Assembly: GCA_030549495.1 (NCBI GenBank)
Contig: JAUIRK010000673.1
Span: forward strand, 1,488,001-1,552,000
DNA from: Nectonema munidae
Lineage: Eukaryota > Nematomorpha > Nectonematoida > Nectonematidae
Direction of reading: 5' to 3'
Length of the DNA: 64,000 bases
Shown: piece after piece, positions 22,896 through 35,813 of the stretch
Layout: every line of letters begins with the position of its first letter
Numbering within the stretch: the first letter of the stretch is position 1
Notes under the pieces: generated by a model
What the model saw: the letters and a program-made list of their open reading frames with translations, nothing else
Told to the model about the DNA's origin: nothing
Database searches by the model: none
Program-made: the position numbers and the translations under genes

Positions 22896-25345
22896 CTAAC
22901 CCTATTTATGCCCCCTTCACTAAAAAATTAATTGTTCAAAATTGGCTGAATTATATCCCTTTAAATTTCTAGATTTTTCCAAAAATCGCACTTGCATCAT
23001 TTGATATTATTTTTATGGTAGTATAATGAAACTTTCATCTCAAAAATATCAATCAAAATTTAAATTTTAAATTTTTTAGCAAAATTTTGACATTATCAGT
23101 TAAACTTATAACTTAGATTCTATATTATATACTCCCTTAAAAATTTATAATTGTATACCCATTTGAACGCATAACACTTTATATATTTAATTTTTACAAT
23201 TATTATGGCTATTTTTAGAAAATGTCGATCAAAATTTTGATTGATGAGAAATATATCTAATAAAATAAACATTCAAATTTTACATAAAATATGTTTTATA
23301 CTAAATCGGCCAAACTGGTTTCATTTCTGGACTCATTTTTTTCATTTAGAATTTGAAAATATATATAAATGTTAATCAAATTTGCGGTTTACTTCTAAGA
23401 ATTGTTACCAACCACATTCCTGTAAATTTTACATGAAATCTATGTTTTAATACCAAATAAACCACGCTGGTTTTATTTTTGGATTCATATTAGGATTTAA
23501 TTTAGTAAATATGAAATATATATATATTTATACCAAATCAACATGATAGTTTTATTTCTGAACTCATATTTTGCATTGAGAGGTTTTAAAATGTCTAAAA
23601 GTTTCGATCAAATGTGAGTGTTACGTCCAATATCAGCAGAAATATTTTTGAAATTTAAATAAAATTTTTTTTTATACAAAATTGAAGATGTTGCTTTCAC
23701 TTTTGGACTCAGTTTCGCATTTATTATTTGAAAATATCCGAAAACTTCAATCAGATTCGCGGTTTAGGTCTAAAAATTGTCTCCAATAATATTTTTAAAA
23801 TTTCAAATAAAATATCTGATTTTATACAAAATCGACTATACATATTTTATTTCTTAACTCTATTTTGACTAATACAGCAAAAAAATATCTAGAAGTGTGA
23901 ATTAAATTAGTGATGTATTTCTGAAGATAAATTCTGTAAAAAAATTTCAAATAATGTTATATATTTTGGTAATATAAAAATATAATTTTTTTATATATAT
24001 TTTGGCTTAAATCATATTGAGTATGAAATATTTATTTAAAAAAACAAAACATATTATAAAATCTCTTAAAGGTTTGTGTGATCAAAAGAATAATTTTAAA
24101 TAGAAGTATGTATCTTTACTAAATTGAAGATTTAACATGTTCCAATGAATTAGGAAGTGGTGTAATGATCTAATATTGGTTGCTTCCGAAAGGATTTTGA
24201 CCGTGAAAAATATGTTACTCTTTTATAAATGAAAAATATTTAAACAATTCATTTGTGGTAAAAGTCATGCGAGATAGTTAACTTACTTATTAAGTAGTAG
24301 AACTGCCTGGCCGAAACTTGGATTTAACTTATTTATATATAATTACACATATATATATAATATACAATTATTAACCCATAAGTAGAAGCCTACATTCAAA
24401 GTCAGCCACACCTAACGGTTACTTTAAAATAGGTTGGTTGAAAATACACTTACTCATTGTTGCTGCGACGAAAGTGTAACAAAATTCTATACTTTTTCCT
24501 GAGAGTATATACTCGTTGTAGTAATACTCACTCAGCTCATTATAGGAAATTTAATTTTTTTTCTCTCTGTAATGAACTGATTGATTAGACTGATAATAAT
24601 TAAAGGGCTAACAAAAACAACAAAAACCAAAATCTTTAAATCTATAGCTTATCAGCTAAATTCAGTAAGAAAGGGAGGAAATCTGGAAATTAAGAAGATT
24701 CTTTAATCAGAATGCTTTGAGAGAGGAAAAAATCTGCTCAAAATAAATCCTTAAAAAAAGTTTATCGAACACAGATTGCAGAAAATAAATTTCTGGTGAG
24801 AGCTACCAAGAAAGGATCACCATAGAATGAATAGTAAAGTTACATACTGTATAAAGTGTAAAATAAATGATGTACAGATTACCAGTCGATAGCGAATTTT
24901 TAGCCAAAACAATTGAGATCCTATAGAGATATCCAATTTACTGACAAATGAAACATTTTGAATGAATTAAACACCTAAATTTGGTTTATTAAATAAATTA
25001 AGAAAATTAGTAAAAATATATTGCAAGTAGAATTTATTTTCAAGTTTATATATTTGACTTTGATTGACATGTTTATTTATTTTTTGACACGTTTAATTGA
25101 TTTTCACAAAAAATGAACCAACCACTAAATTGGGCACACTTGAATATGGTATTTATAAAAAACTTTTTATAATTATTTAAATAAATGTTCATTTTTGAGA
25201 TGAGGTTTCAAATATAAGTGAATTTTTTGAGAGGTTTGATTGAATTTTTGAAAAAAGGGGCATTACCACTGAATTCACCATAGTTGAAATATATATTACA
25301 CATTAAAAATATTTATAAAAACTTAGTAAATTCTGAGAAAAAGAT
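22896..25345 (+). mobile_element. Element E, copy 1 (old)
   Basis: The left edge is CTAACCCTATTTATGCCCCC, a decayed form of the TTAACCCTATTAGTGCT edge at 35004 and 59293. It is collinear with 59297 onwards for about 1.3 kb. This includes a tandem array of period about 145-150 bp (units marked by ATAC.AAAT near 23300, 23450, 23530, 23675 and 23825) and the segment at 24080-24235 that matches 60240-60400. About 390 bp at 24250-24640 is absent from the 60-kb copy. Two diverged units of the second array lie at about 25060-25280. The right end is not clear. It is non-coding, and the divergence suggests an old insertion. Confidence 0.65.
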
Positions 25346-25525
25346 GGGGACACAAATTTTTTCTAGAACAAATAGGGATACATTTCTTTTTAAGAGTTAA
25401 AACCATCTTTTAAAAAAAAATTAAAAAAAACTGTGATTAACCATCTTAAACATAATGCGAGCATATAGCCTTATTGGCTGAAAGTATTTTGATATCTCCA
25501 ACCAACCAACTAATAGGGATAAGAG

Positions 25526-25580
25526 CAGTGGTGGGATTCAAATTTTTCTCAGGCGGTTCTATTACAAAATTGTAATTTTC
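25526..25580 (+). mobile_element. hAT left terminus
   Basis: CAGTGGTGGGATTCAAATTT followed by TCTCAGGCGGTTC matches a common hAT terminal type. It could be an end of the hAT relic at 26060-27785, but I found no matching end on the far side. Confidence 0.45.
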
Positions 25581-26059
25581 CAATATTTGAACTAATATGT
25601 AAGTTTAAAAAAATGTTATATAATAAAAGAGTATGTTATTTGAGGCTTTAGCGGACCACTGTGAACGGGGGAAAATAAGGAAATAATTACCTAAAACAAT
25701 TTTAAATAAAAAGGATTGACGAAAACCTTGATATAAAAGAGTCATTACTATTGTATTGATATGAAACCGTGAAGATGTGTGTTTATGTAATTCTGAATAC
25801 ACATGCTAAAATACATTTTTAGGTTGTCATTGATTTCATATAAATTAATGTATATTGTTGCTTGTAGATTTCATGATTCAGTATATTCCGAAGAAAAAAG
25901 TAAAAATATATGATATACTTTATTATATATTTATTATTCTGCAAATTACGATATTATACGAAAAATTCTCTATCAAATAAGGAAAATCAAAACACACGAT
26001 AAAATATTATAGATTTATTTAAAAATATTTAGTTTAAATATTTCCAAATGGCAATGTGA

Positions 26060-27785
26060 TTTTCATTAATTTCCTTATTTTTCTTGTTTCACTCTGCCGT
26101 CATCAGCTGAGCCGTTTTTTCTAAGTCACGTCTTGACCGAAGAATTGTGATCCCATAAGCTGAATGGAAGACCAATGGGATTGATTATCATAAGATTGGC
26201 AACATTCTGAACAGTAAGACGGCTTCTTTTATAACAATATATTAAATTCATTCTCGAAAAACCGCGTTCAGCCTTTGCAGAACTCACAGCAATTGTATTG
26301 ATGATACTTTTTGCTTTTTTAACACTTTGAGGAACTTGAGCCTTCCAGAACTGCCAGAACTTCGCAAAACATTTTCCACATAGTCGCGAAAATCATTGAT
26401 ATCAATTTCATTATTGAAAAATTTACCAAATTCGTTTAGTTTTTCTTCTGCAGTTCTCCAAGGTACAATAACCTCCTCCATGTTCCACGAATCAGGCTCT
26501 AGAAAATAAATCAAATTTTAAACTTGCTCATCTTGTTCTTTGTTCTTTATTGTTGAACTTTCACAATTCATCAATCTCTTTTTCATGTTTTAAATAATTG
26601 AATCAAGTAATTTTCGACGAGGAAGATTTATGACTTTGTTATTTTCGATAAATATAAAATCCTTAAAAGCATCTGATTCAACTCTGAGGTCGATTTTAAT
26701 AGTTTTTCTTCCTTTCTTTAAGCAATTCAAACGCTTTGATAGTCCTTTTTGCTCAGCTTTTGTAAGTGTTAAACATCTCGCTTGAAGAGCATTGAAAAGC
26801 AAATAAATTTATTGGAGTATATCTATCATAAGAACTAGATCCTCTAAGAAATGCTTATTGCAAAGCCGTGCAGCCACCCATGAATAATCTCATGTAAACT
26901 TTTTAAAAGTGACGCGTATATTGGTTCAGCTCCTTATCCCTCCAATTCAACTAAATCAAAAAATACTGTTGATGATCGATCACTATCTTCAATCTTCATA
27001 AAAATTATAATAGTGGGCTTATTAGATATGGTTGAAGCTTCATCCAGGATTACACAAATTTTCAACTTTTGTTCAATGATTTTAGTGAAAACTTTTTTCT
27101 TTATATCTTTTGCAATGTGATCAACTATTTTCACAGCAGTTTTATGAGAATGAAGTCCAAATCCCATGTAAACTCCATTTTTTATTTGAAGTTCGATCTC
27201 ATCTTCAACACCAGAAAATGGTCTGCTTTTTGCCAAACTGTATATTGTATTGAAAACTCTGCATGTAGAGGCTAAACATTTCTCATTTATTTTATCAATG
27301 CTTTTGGTAATTGCGTCACCTGCATGATCCTGTTGTTGCTTCAAACAGAAAATATGTGCTTTTGATGAAAAATGCTCCTTCATTTTTTTCCTTAAGGATG
27401 CTTGCTGAATAGTTTTATTCTTTCCTGAGACTTAGATGTTGCATCTTCCCCATTCAACTGGAACTCGAATTCCTTTTGAATTTTGAAAATTAGCACAGTG
27501 ACCACAACCTAATTTTTTTGTCACGAACAATCAATCCATCATACTTTTTTTGAAACTCTTCATATTGTATCGCACTCCAGCAATCTGGCAGAAATGATGC
27601 ATCATTTGTTTCATCTGGAGGTAAAACTGTAGATACAGGGGGTTTATCTAAAGTATACGTTTTATCGGTATTTTTTTTATCAAAGAGGGATGTATAATCG
27701 CTTCTTTATCAGTAGTTTCTTCTAAAAAACCTTCAGTTCTTTGGGCTTTATGCATGAAATTTAGTATATTTTGCTGTCTTTTCAT
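26060..27785 (-). mobile_element. hAT transposase relic, KIAA1586-like
   Basis: Read on the minus strand, a Met at 27785 starts a frame, and the pieces lie in family order. A TTF-type zinc region has LGCGHCANF and a KNKTIQQASLRKKMKEH-type stretch (27530-27360). A frame at 27383-26934 has ICVILDEASTISNKPTII, the conserved DE.ST part of the RNase H-like core. Frames at 26802-26590 and 26514-26284 follow. The C-terminal dimerisation block contains KAERGF then SRMNLIYCYKRSRL (26270-26190), the hAT signature. The core is broken by several frameshifts and stops. Similar proteins are annotated as KIAA1586-like or hAT transposases in many animals. Confidence 0.8.
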
Positions 27786-29104
27786 TTTAGGAGTTAAAAA
27801 TCTAAATGTATAAATGGAAAAAATTGTTTAACTAACATTAACATCTAGGTTTAGTACAATATGAAATTAGAATCTATACAAAATAAGTGACAATAACAGA
27901 ATCTTCAGCACAGACACAAATATTGTCTATAACACAAAGTTTGTTCTGCTACATAATAACTTATCTGTTACAATAAGACTTCAAAGTTGTAAACTGAAAG
28001 CTCAAACCTTTCTATCAACCCTCATAAAGTTTAATTAGGTCAAATTACATTGGTAAATTAGGTATTAAATTATGAGTTTTTTAGTCACTGCATAATTAAA
28101 TCATTTGCACAAACGATATAACCTCAATTTAATTGAAACTTTAAACACTTATATTCTTATTGTACTAAAAATTATTCTACAAAAAAAACCGAAAAAACAA
28201 ACTCTGGATATGTTGGCAACAAAATTCTTAATTTTTAAAGCTTTCAAATGTCATTGAATATTTTTCCAGAGTAAAGATTTAAATTTTTTTTGGAATCAAC
28301 TAGTCATATCTCAGTAAATAAATCTAATTAAAACAATTTACCAAAAAAAGATTTAGAAAATGAAATTCAATGAGAGAGAGAACAAATAGCAAATTACAAA
28401 ACTAAGCTGTGTTTATATTGCGATGAATGATTTGCCGCACGTTATCCTACCCATAAAAATTATTTGACAATATTTATTGGGACTTATATTCACTCAAATT
28501 CCTGAAATTCTTCTTTCTTTCTGATACTTCCATATGTTTGAAAAACTTCACTTTACAAGGATCATGCAGTGTAATACAAAAACAACAGTGGTTCTCCGTA
28601 TAGAGAATGAATAGCAAAATAAAGCCTTTTTATAGAGACAGTTTAAAATTGATTTGTTCTATTTAATGACTTTAAAATTACTCAAATTCTTTTCATAGTT
28701 TATTTGCGCTTTCTCGCTTGCATTTGAAGCCATAATCTTTGTCAGTTGAAACTTCAGATGGTCGTATTATAAAGTCTAAAAACTAGAGTTGGGACTAGAT
28801 GAAGCGGTAGTTTGTTTTAAAGAGACTAAATACCTTGATGAAAGATACACGAAAATTGGGACTGTGAAAAAATGGTGGCAATGATAGCCTGGTCGTTTTA
28901 GACGGCTGGTCTCTAGGAGGAAGTCTACTGAATATAATTTTATAAAAATTGAAAAAAAATTTTCCATTTCAGTTATATTACTGTAAATCAAACAGTCTTG
29001 CTTAAAAACTTAGAGTTTTTTTTCAAAAATACATTTGCTTACTGTAGCTGGTTCTACGAACTCACAAAACTACTGTATATATCCTATTTTTGGATTTTTC
29101 ACTA
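27786..29104. other. No gene seen
   Basis: AT-rich. The 71-codon minus frame at 28776-28991 resembles nothing I know. The left boundary of LINE A is near 29105. Confidence 0.45.
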
Positions 29105-32100
29105 AGGTATTTTGGAGCTCACACTAAAAGCCGAGAAAGCTGCCTTCCAACAAAAAATAGTCAAAAACTTAGAAACTAATAAAAACACACTTACCATCTC
29201 TAACACACGGTCCTCAAATAGTGGCACTATTTATTTCCAATTTTCAAAACCTGAAGAAAAAGCACTAGCACATCAAACGCTTCACAATAACGGAATTAAA
29301 TCCTAAGATTTATCTATCCTCAAACCCCCTTTCTTACTCAGAAACATAACTATAACTACACCACTTTCTTCTCTCTCTGCAACTATTGCTAAGGAAAACC
29401 TAAACCTAAAAAATATTGGCACCCTTAATACAGTACGCCAAGCTGGTAACACAGGAACCTTCTCTTATAGTGCTATATTAGAACCCAGCAACCCTAACAT
29501 TTTTAAACACCTACTTAAATCTCCTATACTCATAGTTGACCATCACATTCTCACTCTAACCTTAGCAAAACCATTACATTGCCAATGCCAGAAATGTCTA
29601 AACACAATCACTCAACGAATAAATGCAAAGCTGCATCACCCAATTGCGAACACTGCGGAAATCGAGGCCACTCTATATCGGAATGCATCTTCAAAAATGA
29701 TTCCACAAAACTCTCATGTTTTAATTGCCACAATCACCCCAACGCTACATCCAAACATTGCAAATTCCAAATTCAACACGAACAACATATCCAAAATCAA
29801 CACAACCTTCTAATAAGCAAATTCCTATGCTAAATTTTCTCCACATAAACCTCAATCACTGTAATGCCGCTTGGACAAACCTATATAATATTCTAATTTC
29901 AAACTTCTTTGATGTTATATCTATTAACGAACAATATCCAAATCTCTCTTCTAATATACCAAATTACTTACTATATCACACGTCACCTTTATCCTGTTAT
30001 TCAGCATGCATCTTAATAAAATCAACCGTTCACCACATACCATTACCACGATTCTCTTCCAACAATTTTTAATTTGTTCTTGTACACACTAAACCTCACC
30101 CTCTTCTTTTCGCAACCCTTTACTCTCCTCCCTCTAACCCAATAGCCATCCCCTCTGATTTCCCCCAATCACTAACACTTGCAACACCAACACTCCCGTC
30201 TACATAACATTTAATTATCTCAACCGATTGCAACGCTCGATCACACATCTGGGACCACAAAGAAAATCCACGAGGACAACAAGTCATCAATTTCTTATGC
30301 TCGAACAACCTATATTTCGCTGACAACTCTAAAAACCCTACATACCAACGCTCGTGTAACAACGAACAATACACATGTCACATTGACCTCACAATAACCA
30401 CTTCAAACACTCTCAATCTAATAGCTAATTGGTCAATCTCGGACATCCCATCAGCTTCAGATCACTCCTTCATAACATTTCAACTTCTCATAAACACTAC
30501 AACCATCAAAAACTATAACAACACCTTAAAAAAGAACACCACTCACTGGCTCACATATCTCAACATTCCCAACAATTCACTCCCAACATTAACATCTCTT
30601 ACCTCTCCCACATCCATCGATAAAGCTGCTCTATCCCTCAATGATCATGTTTCACATTCCATCATATCCTCCATTCCTATCAACCCATTTCCTAAAAGAA
30701 GACATGCCTATTTCTGGACACCTGAGCTGACTGCATTAAAAAACAATCTGAAACGCATTATCAAAACCCTACGAAAATCTCCCACCCCCTTAATCATCTC
30801 CATCCATTCTACTGTTAAAAAAAATACAAACAGGCAATACTTCAAACTAAAAAGAACTCATGGGTAAAATTCACCAGCCAGCACTCAAACAACCCATGGA
30901 ACATCATCAATAGGCTAACTAAAAAGAAAAAACCTTCTATTCTCCCCGAAACAATACTTCCCTGCTCATCCGATCATACAACACACTACAACCCTCCATT
31001 TCTATCGACAATCTTTCCCCCCGACTCTCCCTCTTCTGATCTGCCCTTTCACAACACAATTCGAGAACACTCTAAAAACATCATTCACTCCATCCAAAAC
31101 CCTACTTTTCTTCCAATCACACTAAATGAATTAAACATAGCAGTAAACTCTTAAAACAAATGCTTCATCTAGCTTCGACCATATCTCACCCAAACATAGT
31201 AAAAAATCAATACACATTCTTAACAAACATTTATTCTTATTTTCAATGCATGCCTTAGTCATTCACATTTCCCCAACGTTTAGAAAATCGGCAAACTCAT
31301 ACTCATTCCTAAACCCAATAAAGATTCAAGCCTCATTCAAAATTGGCGACCAATCACTCTACTACCCATACTAGGCAAACTTTTCGAAAAAATCATTCGT
31401 AAACGTCTAGTCCACTACATCCTATCCCGTAACCTCATCCATCACACGCAATTTGCATATCTTTCCAACAAAAATACGGAAACAGCACTATCGCGTCTAA
31501 CCACCTACCTTGACTCTTCTCTTTCTACTCAGAAAATTTCTTCTACAATCTTCTTTGACATAAACAACGCTTTCAACTCAGCCTGGCATCCTGCCATCAT
31601 CACTAACCTTGCACACAAATCCTTTCCTCCTTACATCATCAAATTTACAAGCTCATACCTTTCAAACCGCTGTCTCATTTTCCGACATCGCGCTTCCCTT
31701 TGCATCCATAAGCTAACCCTCTCGACTCCCCAAGGAGGATGTCTTTCCGATATCCTCTGGCTAGTCCTCATAGACCCGCTTCTCGATCTAATCCACACCA
31801 ACACAGATTTCTCTCAATGTTTTTAGGCGACTTCACCAGTAACTCTCAACAAGAAAACCTCGCCAAATCCTCTTCATTTCTACTAAGGCAGAGCAAACAC
31901 ACATAAGATATTCTTTAACTCCAGCAAAACCAGCCTCATTCACTTCACACGCAGACACATAAAACATTTACCCCTTTAAATACCTCTACTTCTATAACTG
32001 TCTCAAAGACTATCAAATATCTAGGACTAAACCTCCAGTTCAACCTAAAATTTTCAATACACTTTAAAAAATATACCAAAAACTCTCAGTCACCCTTTTT

Positions 32101-33666
32101 TCACTTAAAAGCGCTATCTCTTATAAATGGGGCCTCCGTCCCAAACACACCAAATACATATACTCATCCTTACTCCTCCCAGTAATTCAATACGGAATTC
32201 TTTCCTGGGGCATCTTCTTAAAACACCCCACAACCATCCATTTTCTTAACAAGATACACCGTCTCTGCCTACTTTGCATCACCAACGCATATCGTACTAC
32301 TTCCACACAATGCCTAGAAATTCTAACAAACACCCTACCATTATAACTTCAACTCAAAAAAACTATTATTAAGCGCTTCATCTTGACATACAACAACTTA
32401 CTTCCCCCCTTTCTTCCGATCAAACCCCACCGCAATACTCATCCTATTCTTTCTACTCACATCTATTAGCAAAATACCCACCAAATATTGCAAACTACGT
32501 AGTTCATCCCTCTATACATCCATCTCTATTAACTCACCCATCTGCACAAAATCCATTCAAAACATCTCTATGCAAAAACAAATTTTTTGCAAAAAAATCA
32601 ATTTCATACCTTCGCTCTACCTGTTCATCAACATCCCTACGTATCTTCACAGACGCCTCAAAGAAATCCCTAAGTACCTCCTTTGCTTACGCCTTCTTCA
32701 AAGGCTCTTCCACTCGCCCCTTTTACATCCATCGCTCCCGACTAAATCCTCTACTCTCAATCTTCGAATGCGAGATCTTTAGCCTTTTACACGCCTGCAC
32801 TACGATTACCAACAACATTAACCACCTTCTTCCCCACTTTACTACCATCCATTTCTATACCGATGCACAAAACATAATACACGATCTCTCTCTATCACAC
32901 AACATCCCCTTTCCCTACTTTCAACTCGCCTCCTCCCTAATCAATCTTACAAAACATTTCCACATACACCTATGCTGGTGCCCTGCTCACCTAAACATAC
33001 CAGAAAACTCCCTCATAGACTACTTAACCTCAAACTTACACCTAACCTCCCACATCCATCTCATCAACTCCCTACCTCTCAAAACCTTTCTAACGCACAT
33101 TCACTTATCCTCTCTTGAAGAATGGCAGATGTCCATATCTTCATCTCAAAATGCACTAATCTCCACTTTACCACACATCAGCACAATTCACACAACTTTC
33201 AAAAACAAAAAATTTACACCACCTCGCTCAACCATTCGTTGGCTATCAGGCCACTGCCCATGCAAAGCATATCTCTTCCGAATTAAAGTTAGCGAAAATC
33301 GATACTGTCGTTTCGGATGCAACACAATAGAAACGCCTTACCATCTCATCTTCACATGTCAAATCTTCTCTTATCATCGCCAAGATCTTTTATTTCGCTG
33401 ACTTTCTTTACTTATAGATCTCCAACAACACTCTCAGATCTTCTGTTACACCCAACACTACTAAAATCCCTAGCAACCCTCATTGACACCATTGAAACAA
33501 CTCTCACCCCCGTCGATAACCCTATAACAAACTAATCTGCTTTTCCCTTCTACTTTTAGGACAACCTATCTCTACCAACATCTGCATCTTCCTTAACCAA
33601 CTCTCAAGCTTACGCGATCATATCAGCTCACGATGGAAAGTGCTTTGAAATCTACCTACCTACCTA
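29105..33666 (+). mobile_element. LINE A, near full length (I/R1-group LINE with RNase H)
   Basis: This is a non-LTR retrotransposon of about 4.5 kb. ORF1 (29105-29790) ends in Cys/His knuckles (CEHCGNRGHSISEC, then CFNC). The endonuclease (29830-30490) shows NLNHCNAAW, STDCNARSHIWD and ASDHSFITF, the APE-type D.NA and SDH motifs. Reverse transcriptase (31280-31860) shows PNKDSSLIQNWRPITLLP, then FFDINNAFNSAWH and STPQGG; the YADD box looks eroded. An RNase H domain and a terminal zinc finger follow. It ends in a (CTAC)n tail at 33652-33666. Stops and frameshifts break ORF1, the endonuclease and RT. The + strand is strikingly poor in G. The 5' end lacks sequence present in the copy at 58.6 kb. 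Confidence 0.9.
32640..33401 (+). pseudogene. LINE A RNase H domain and C-terminal zinc finger, open frame
   Basis: This is the only long uninterrupted frame left in LINE A, about 250 codons with no stop. RNase H carboxylates are visible in order: FTDAS (32646), IFECE (about 32762) and FYTDA (about 32855), with the His in WCPAHLNIPENSLID (about 32970). A Cys/His motif follows at 33300-33370 (CRFGCN...PYHLIFTC), with WLSGHCPCKAYLFRI before it. It removes the RNA strand during reverse transcription in RNase H-bearing LINEs. It has no start of its own and belongs to ORF2. Confidence 0.8.
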
Positions 33667-33956
33667 TAGAAAATGAACAAAATTTAGAGTAAGGAATAAA
33701 AAATTTTATTTATTTAAGTTGAATGATTTTTTTTCGTTTCTTTGCAAAGTTTCAAATCCTCACAATGATCATAATAGGGACAAGCAGGGGTGTATTTATT
33801 TATAAAATTATTATAAGGAATGAATTCTTAAAAATAAAAAATAGTTTAGCGGATATTTCGCAAGTCTAAATTTAAAAATGTCCTATGCGATATAGAGTGA
33901 AAAATTTGTCATGGTTGATGAAGGTCTTATCACTAATTCAAAATATATCTAGAAAG
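33667..33956. other. Short AT-rich spacer
   Basis: Nothing recognised between the LINE A tail and the piggyBac end. Confidence 0.4.
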
Positions 33957-34995
33957 CCCATACCGGTCAATTGACCGGTTCTGCATATTATGGAATTGAG
34001 TCAAAATAATTTTAAAAATTTATAATTTATTTGTTAAAAATTTATTAAAAAACACTTCATACATATTATTAACTCAGAAATATCACTTTCAAATAGACTT
34101 CATTCTTTCCAAATGTACTTTTCACAAACTTTTACCGAACAACTGCCACAAATGTATTTCGAACAACCATAGCTACTTTTGTTTTATTTTTCTTACATAG
34201 CCTACATGTAGTTCTTCGTGTTTCTTTTTCATTATCATTTGTTGAAGATCTGGCGATAAGTAAATTAGGAGAATTAGTTTTCCTTCGATTTATGCTATCT
34301 TCACATAAAGTTTCTCCTAATTGATTAAGAAACTTTCTTCTGCGTTTTCCACGTTTTGTGCAGATTATGAAAGAATTGAGATAGGTTATGTCCATCAAGT
34401 TAAAAAATACTGATAAAGGCCACCTTTTTGTGGCACATTCAGTAGAGTACGTTTTCAACATTTCGTTTGCTGTGCCAACTCCACCTTTTGTGGAATTATT
34501 GGTTTCTTTTTTTCAGATGACGTTATTTCAATCTTATCATGCATAGATGATAACATGTACCCCACTTTATTTTTTTGGCTTTATAACATGATAGAGATAG
34601 ATATATTATCATCGACGGTAAAAGCATATTTACTATTATAAAGCTGATCCCTTTTATCCATCTTGATTTCAGTAGGAATTTCTTTTTTATTAGAACGCAT
34701 AGTTCCTACTAAAGTAGTTTTCTGTCGTAGAAGTTTTCGTGATAAATTCAAGCTTGTAAAGAAATTATCAACAGTGACATTCAATCCTTGATATTTATAT
34801 GGTTCAATCAGCTTCATGACGACATCTTCTGACAACAAACCAATTCTTTCTTCTTTTCCTACATATGGATACGAGTTTAGAATGTAATAAGATTTTGTAT
34901 CGCAAATTATCCAAAACTTGATACCGAATTTGCCCGGCTTAGATTGTATGAATGAAGATTTACTCCTACAAGAAACTCGTCAATAGTAACGTTAA
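33957..34995 (-). mobile_element. piggyBac transposase relic (copy 2)
   Basis: Read on the minus strand: VTIDEFLV near 34985, a KFGIKFWIICDTKS piece near 34930-34890, then LIEPYKYQGLNVTVDNFFTS and KTTLVGTMRSNKKEIP (34810-34670), the family's DNFFTS block. The C-terminal part at 34461-34132 ends in a Cys-rich domain (TTCRLCKKNKT). A terminus lies at 33957 (CCCATACCGGTCAATTGACC on the + strand) with an 18-bp palindrome at 33962-33979. The 5' third is missing, cut at the boundary with element E at 35004. Frameshifts separate the pieces. It is a different subfamily from copy 1 (different zinc region and termini). Confidence 0.85.
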
Positions 34996-35003
34996 AATCT
35001 GTT

Positions 35004-35480
35004 TTAACCCTATTAGTGCTCGGAGGGGCGGGGGAGGGGAGGGGGGTGGGGTAAAACGTCCCCCCCCTTCACTAAAAAATTAATTGTAGAAAATTGACTG
35101 AATCATATATCCCTTCAAATTTTGTGACTTTTCCTAAAATCGCTAGCTGCATGTGACTTTTCCTAAAATCGCTAGCTGCATCTTTTGAAACCATTTTCAT
35201 GGTAGTTGAATGACCCTTTCATGTCCAAAACTGTCAATCAAAATCAAAAATTAAAATTTTTCAGAAAAAATTTGACATTATCTGTACTTAACCTTATAAC
35301 TTAGGATCTATATTATATAATACCTTGAAAATTTATAATTATATACAGTTTGGAAAGCATAACACTTTATATATTTAATTTTTTCAATAATCATAGCTAC
35401 TTTTTAGAAAATGTCAATCAAAATTTTGATTGATCAAAAATATATCTAATAAAATATACCTTCAAATTTTACATAAAATA
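35004..35480 (+). mobile_element. Element E, copy 2 (left-end fragment)
   Basis: It starts TTAACCCTATTAGTGCT at a TTAA directly next to the piggyBac relic, then has long G and C runs. It is closely collinear with 59293-59725 (CACTAAAAAATTAATTGTAG, then CTTTTCCTAAAATCGCTAGC, which is locally duplicated here at 35130-35180). It stops matching at about 35485. It is closer to the 59-kb copy than to the 22.9-kb copy. Confidence 0.8.
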
Positions 35481-35813
35481 TATGTTTTTATACGAGACTA
35501 TAAGTATTAAAATACTTATATTTAAGGTATTTAAAAATCTCAAATACTTAATGAGACCTTCATTGTTATTACAACATGACGTAATATTATATGGCACATC
35601 ACTTAGAAAAGCAAATCTCTTTGCTATTTTATTGTATATCTCTCCACTTCTTTTCATTGTAGTTACAAGTTTGTTAACAATTATTAAAAATGTGGTGATA
35701 AGAAAATTAACTTTGGAATTGAGATTTACTTTTGGTGTATCTCGAGTATTCACTACCTTTTTACTGATACGTTCGGGAGTTGTATCTGCTTTGATATTTT
35801 GCAAATTTTTCAT
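35469..35813 (-). mobile_element. Probable hAT (ZMYM1/DUF4371-type) transposase fragment
   Basis: A 114-codon minus-strand frame contains NFLITTFLIIVNKLVTTMKR followed by EIYNKIAKRFAFLSDV. This resembles the segment of ZMYM1-like hAT transposases with a hydrophobic 'F..I.D.L...L..R...Y..I...F.FL' pattern. No neighbouring domains were found. It is a short relic, recognised by pattern only. Confidence 0.45.
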
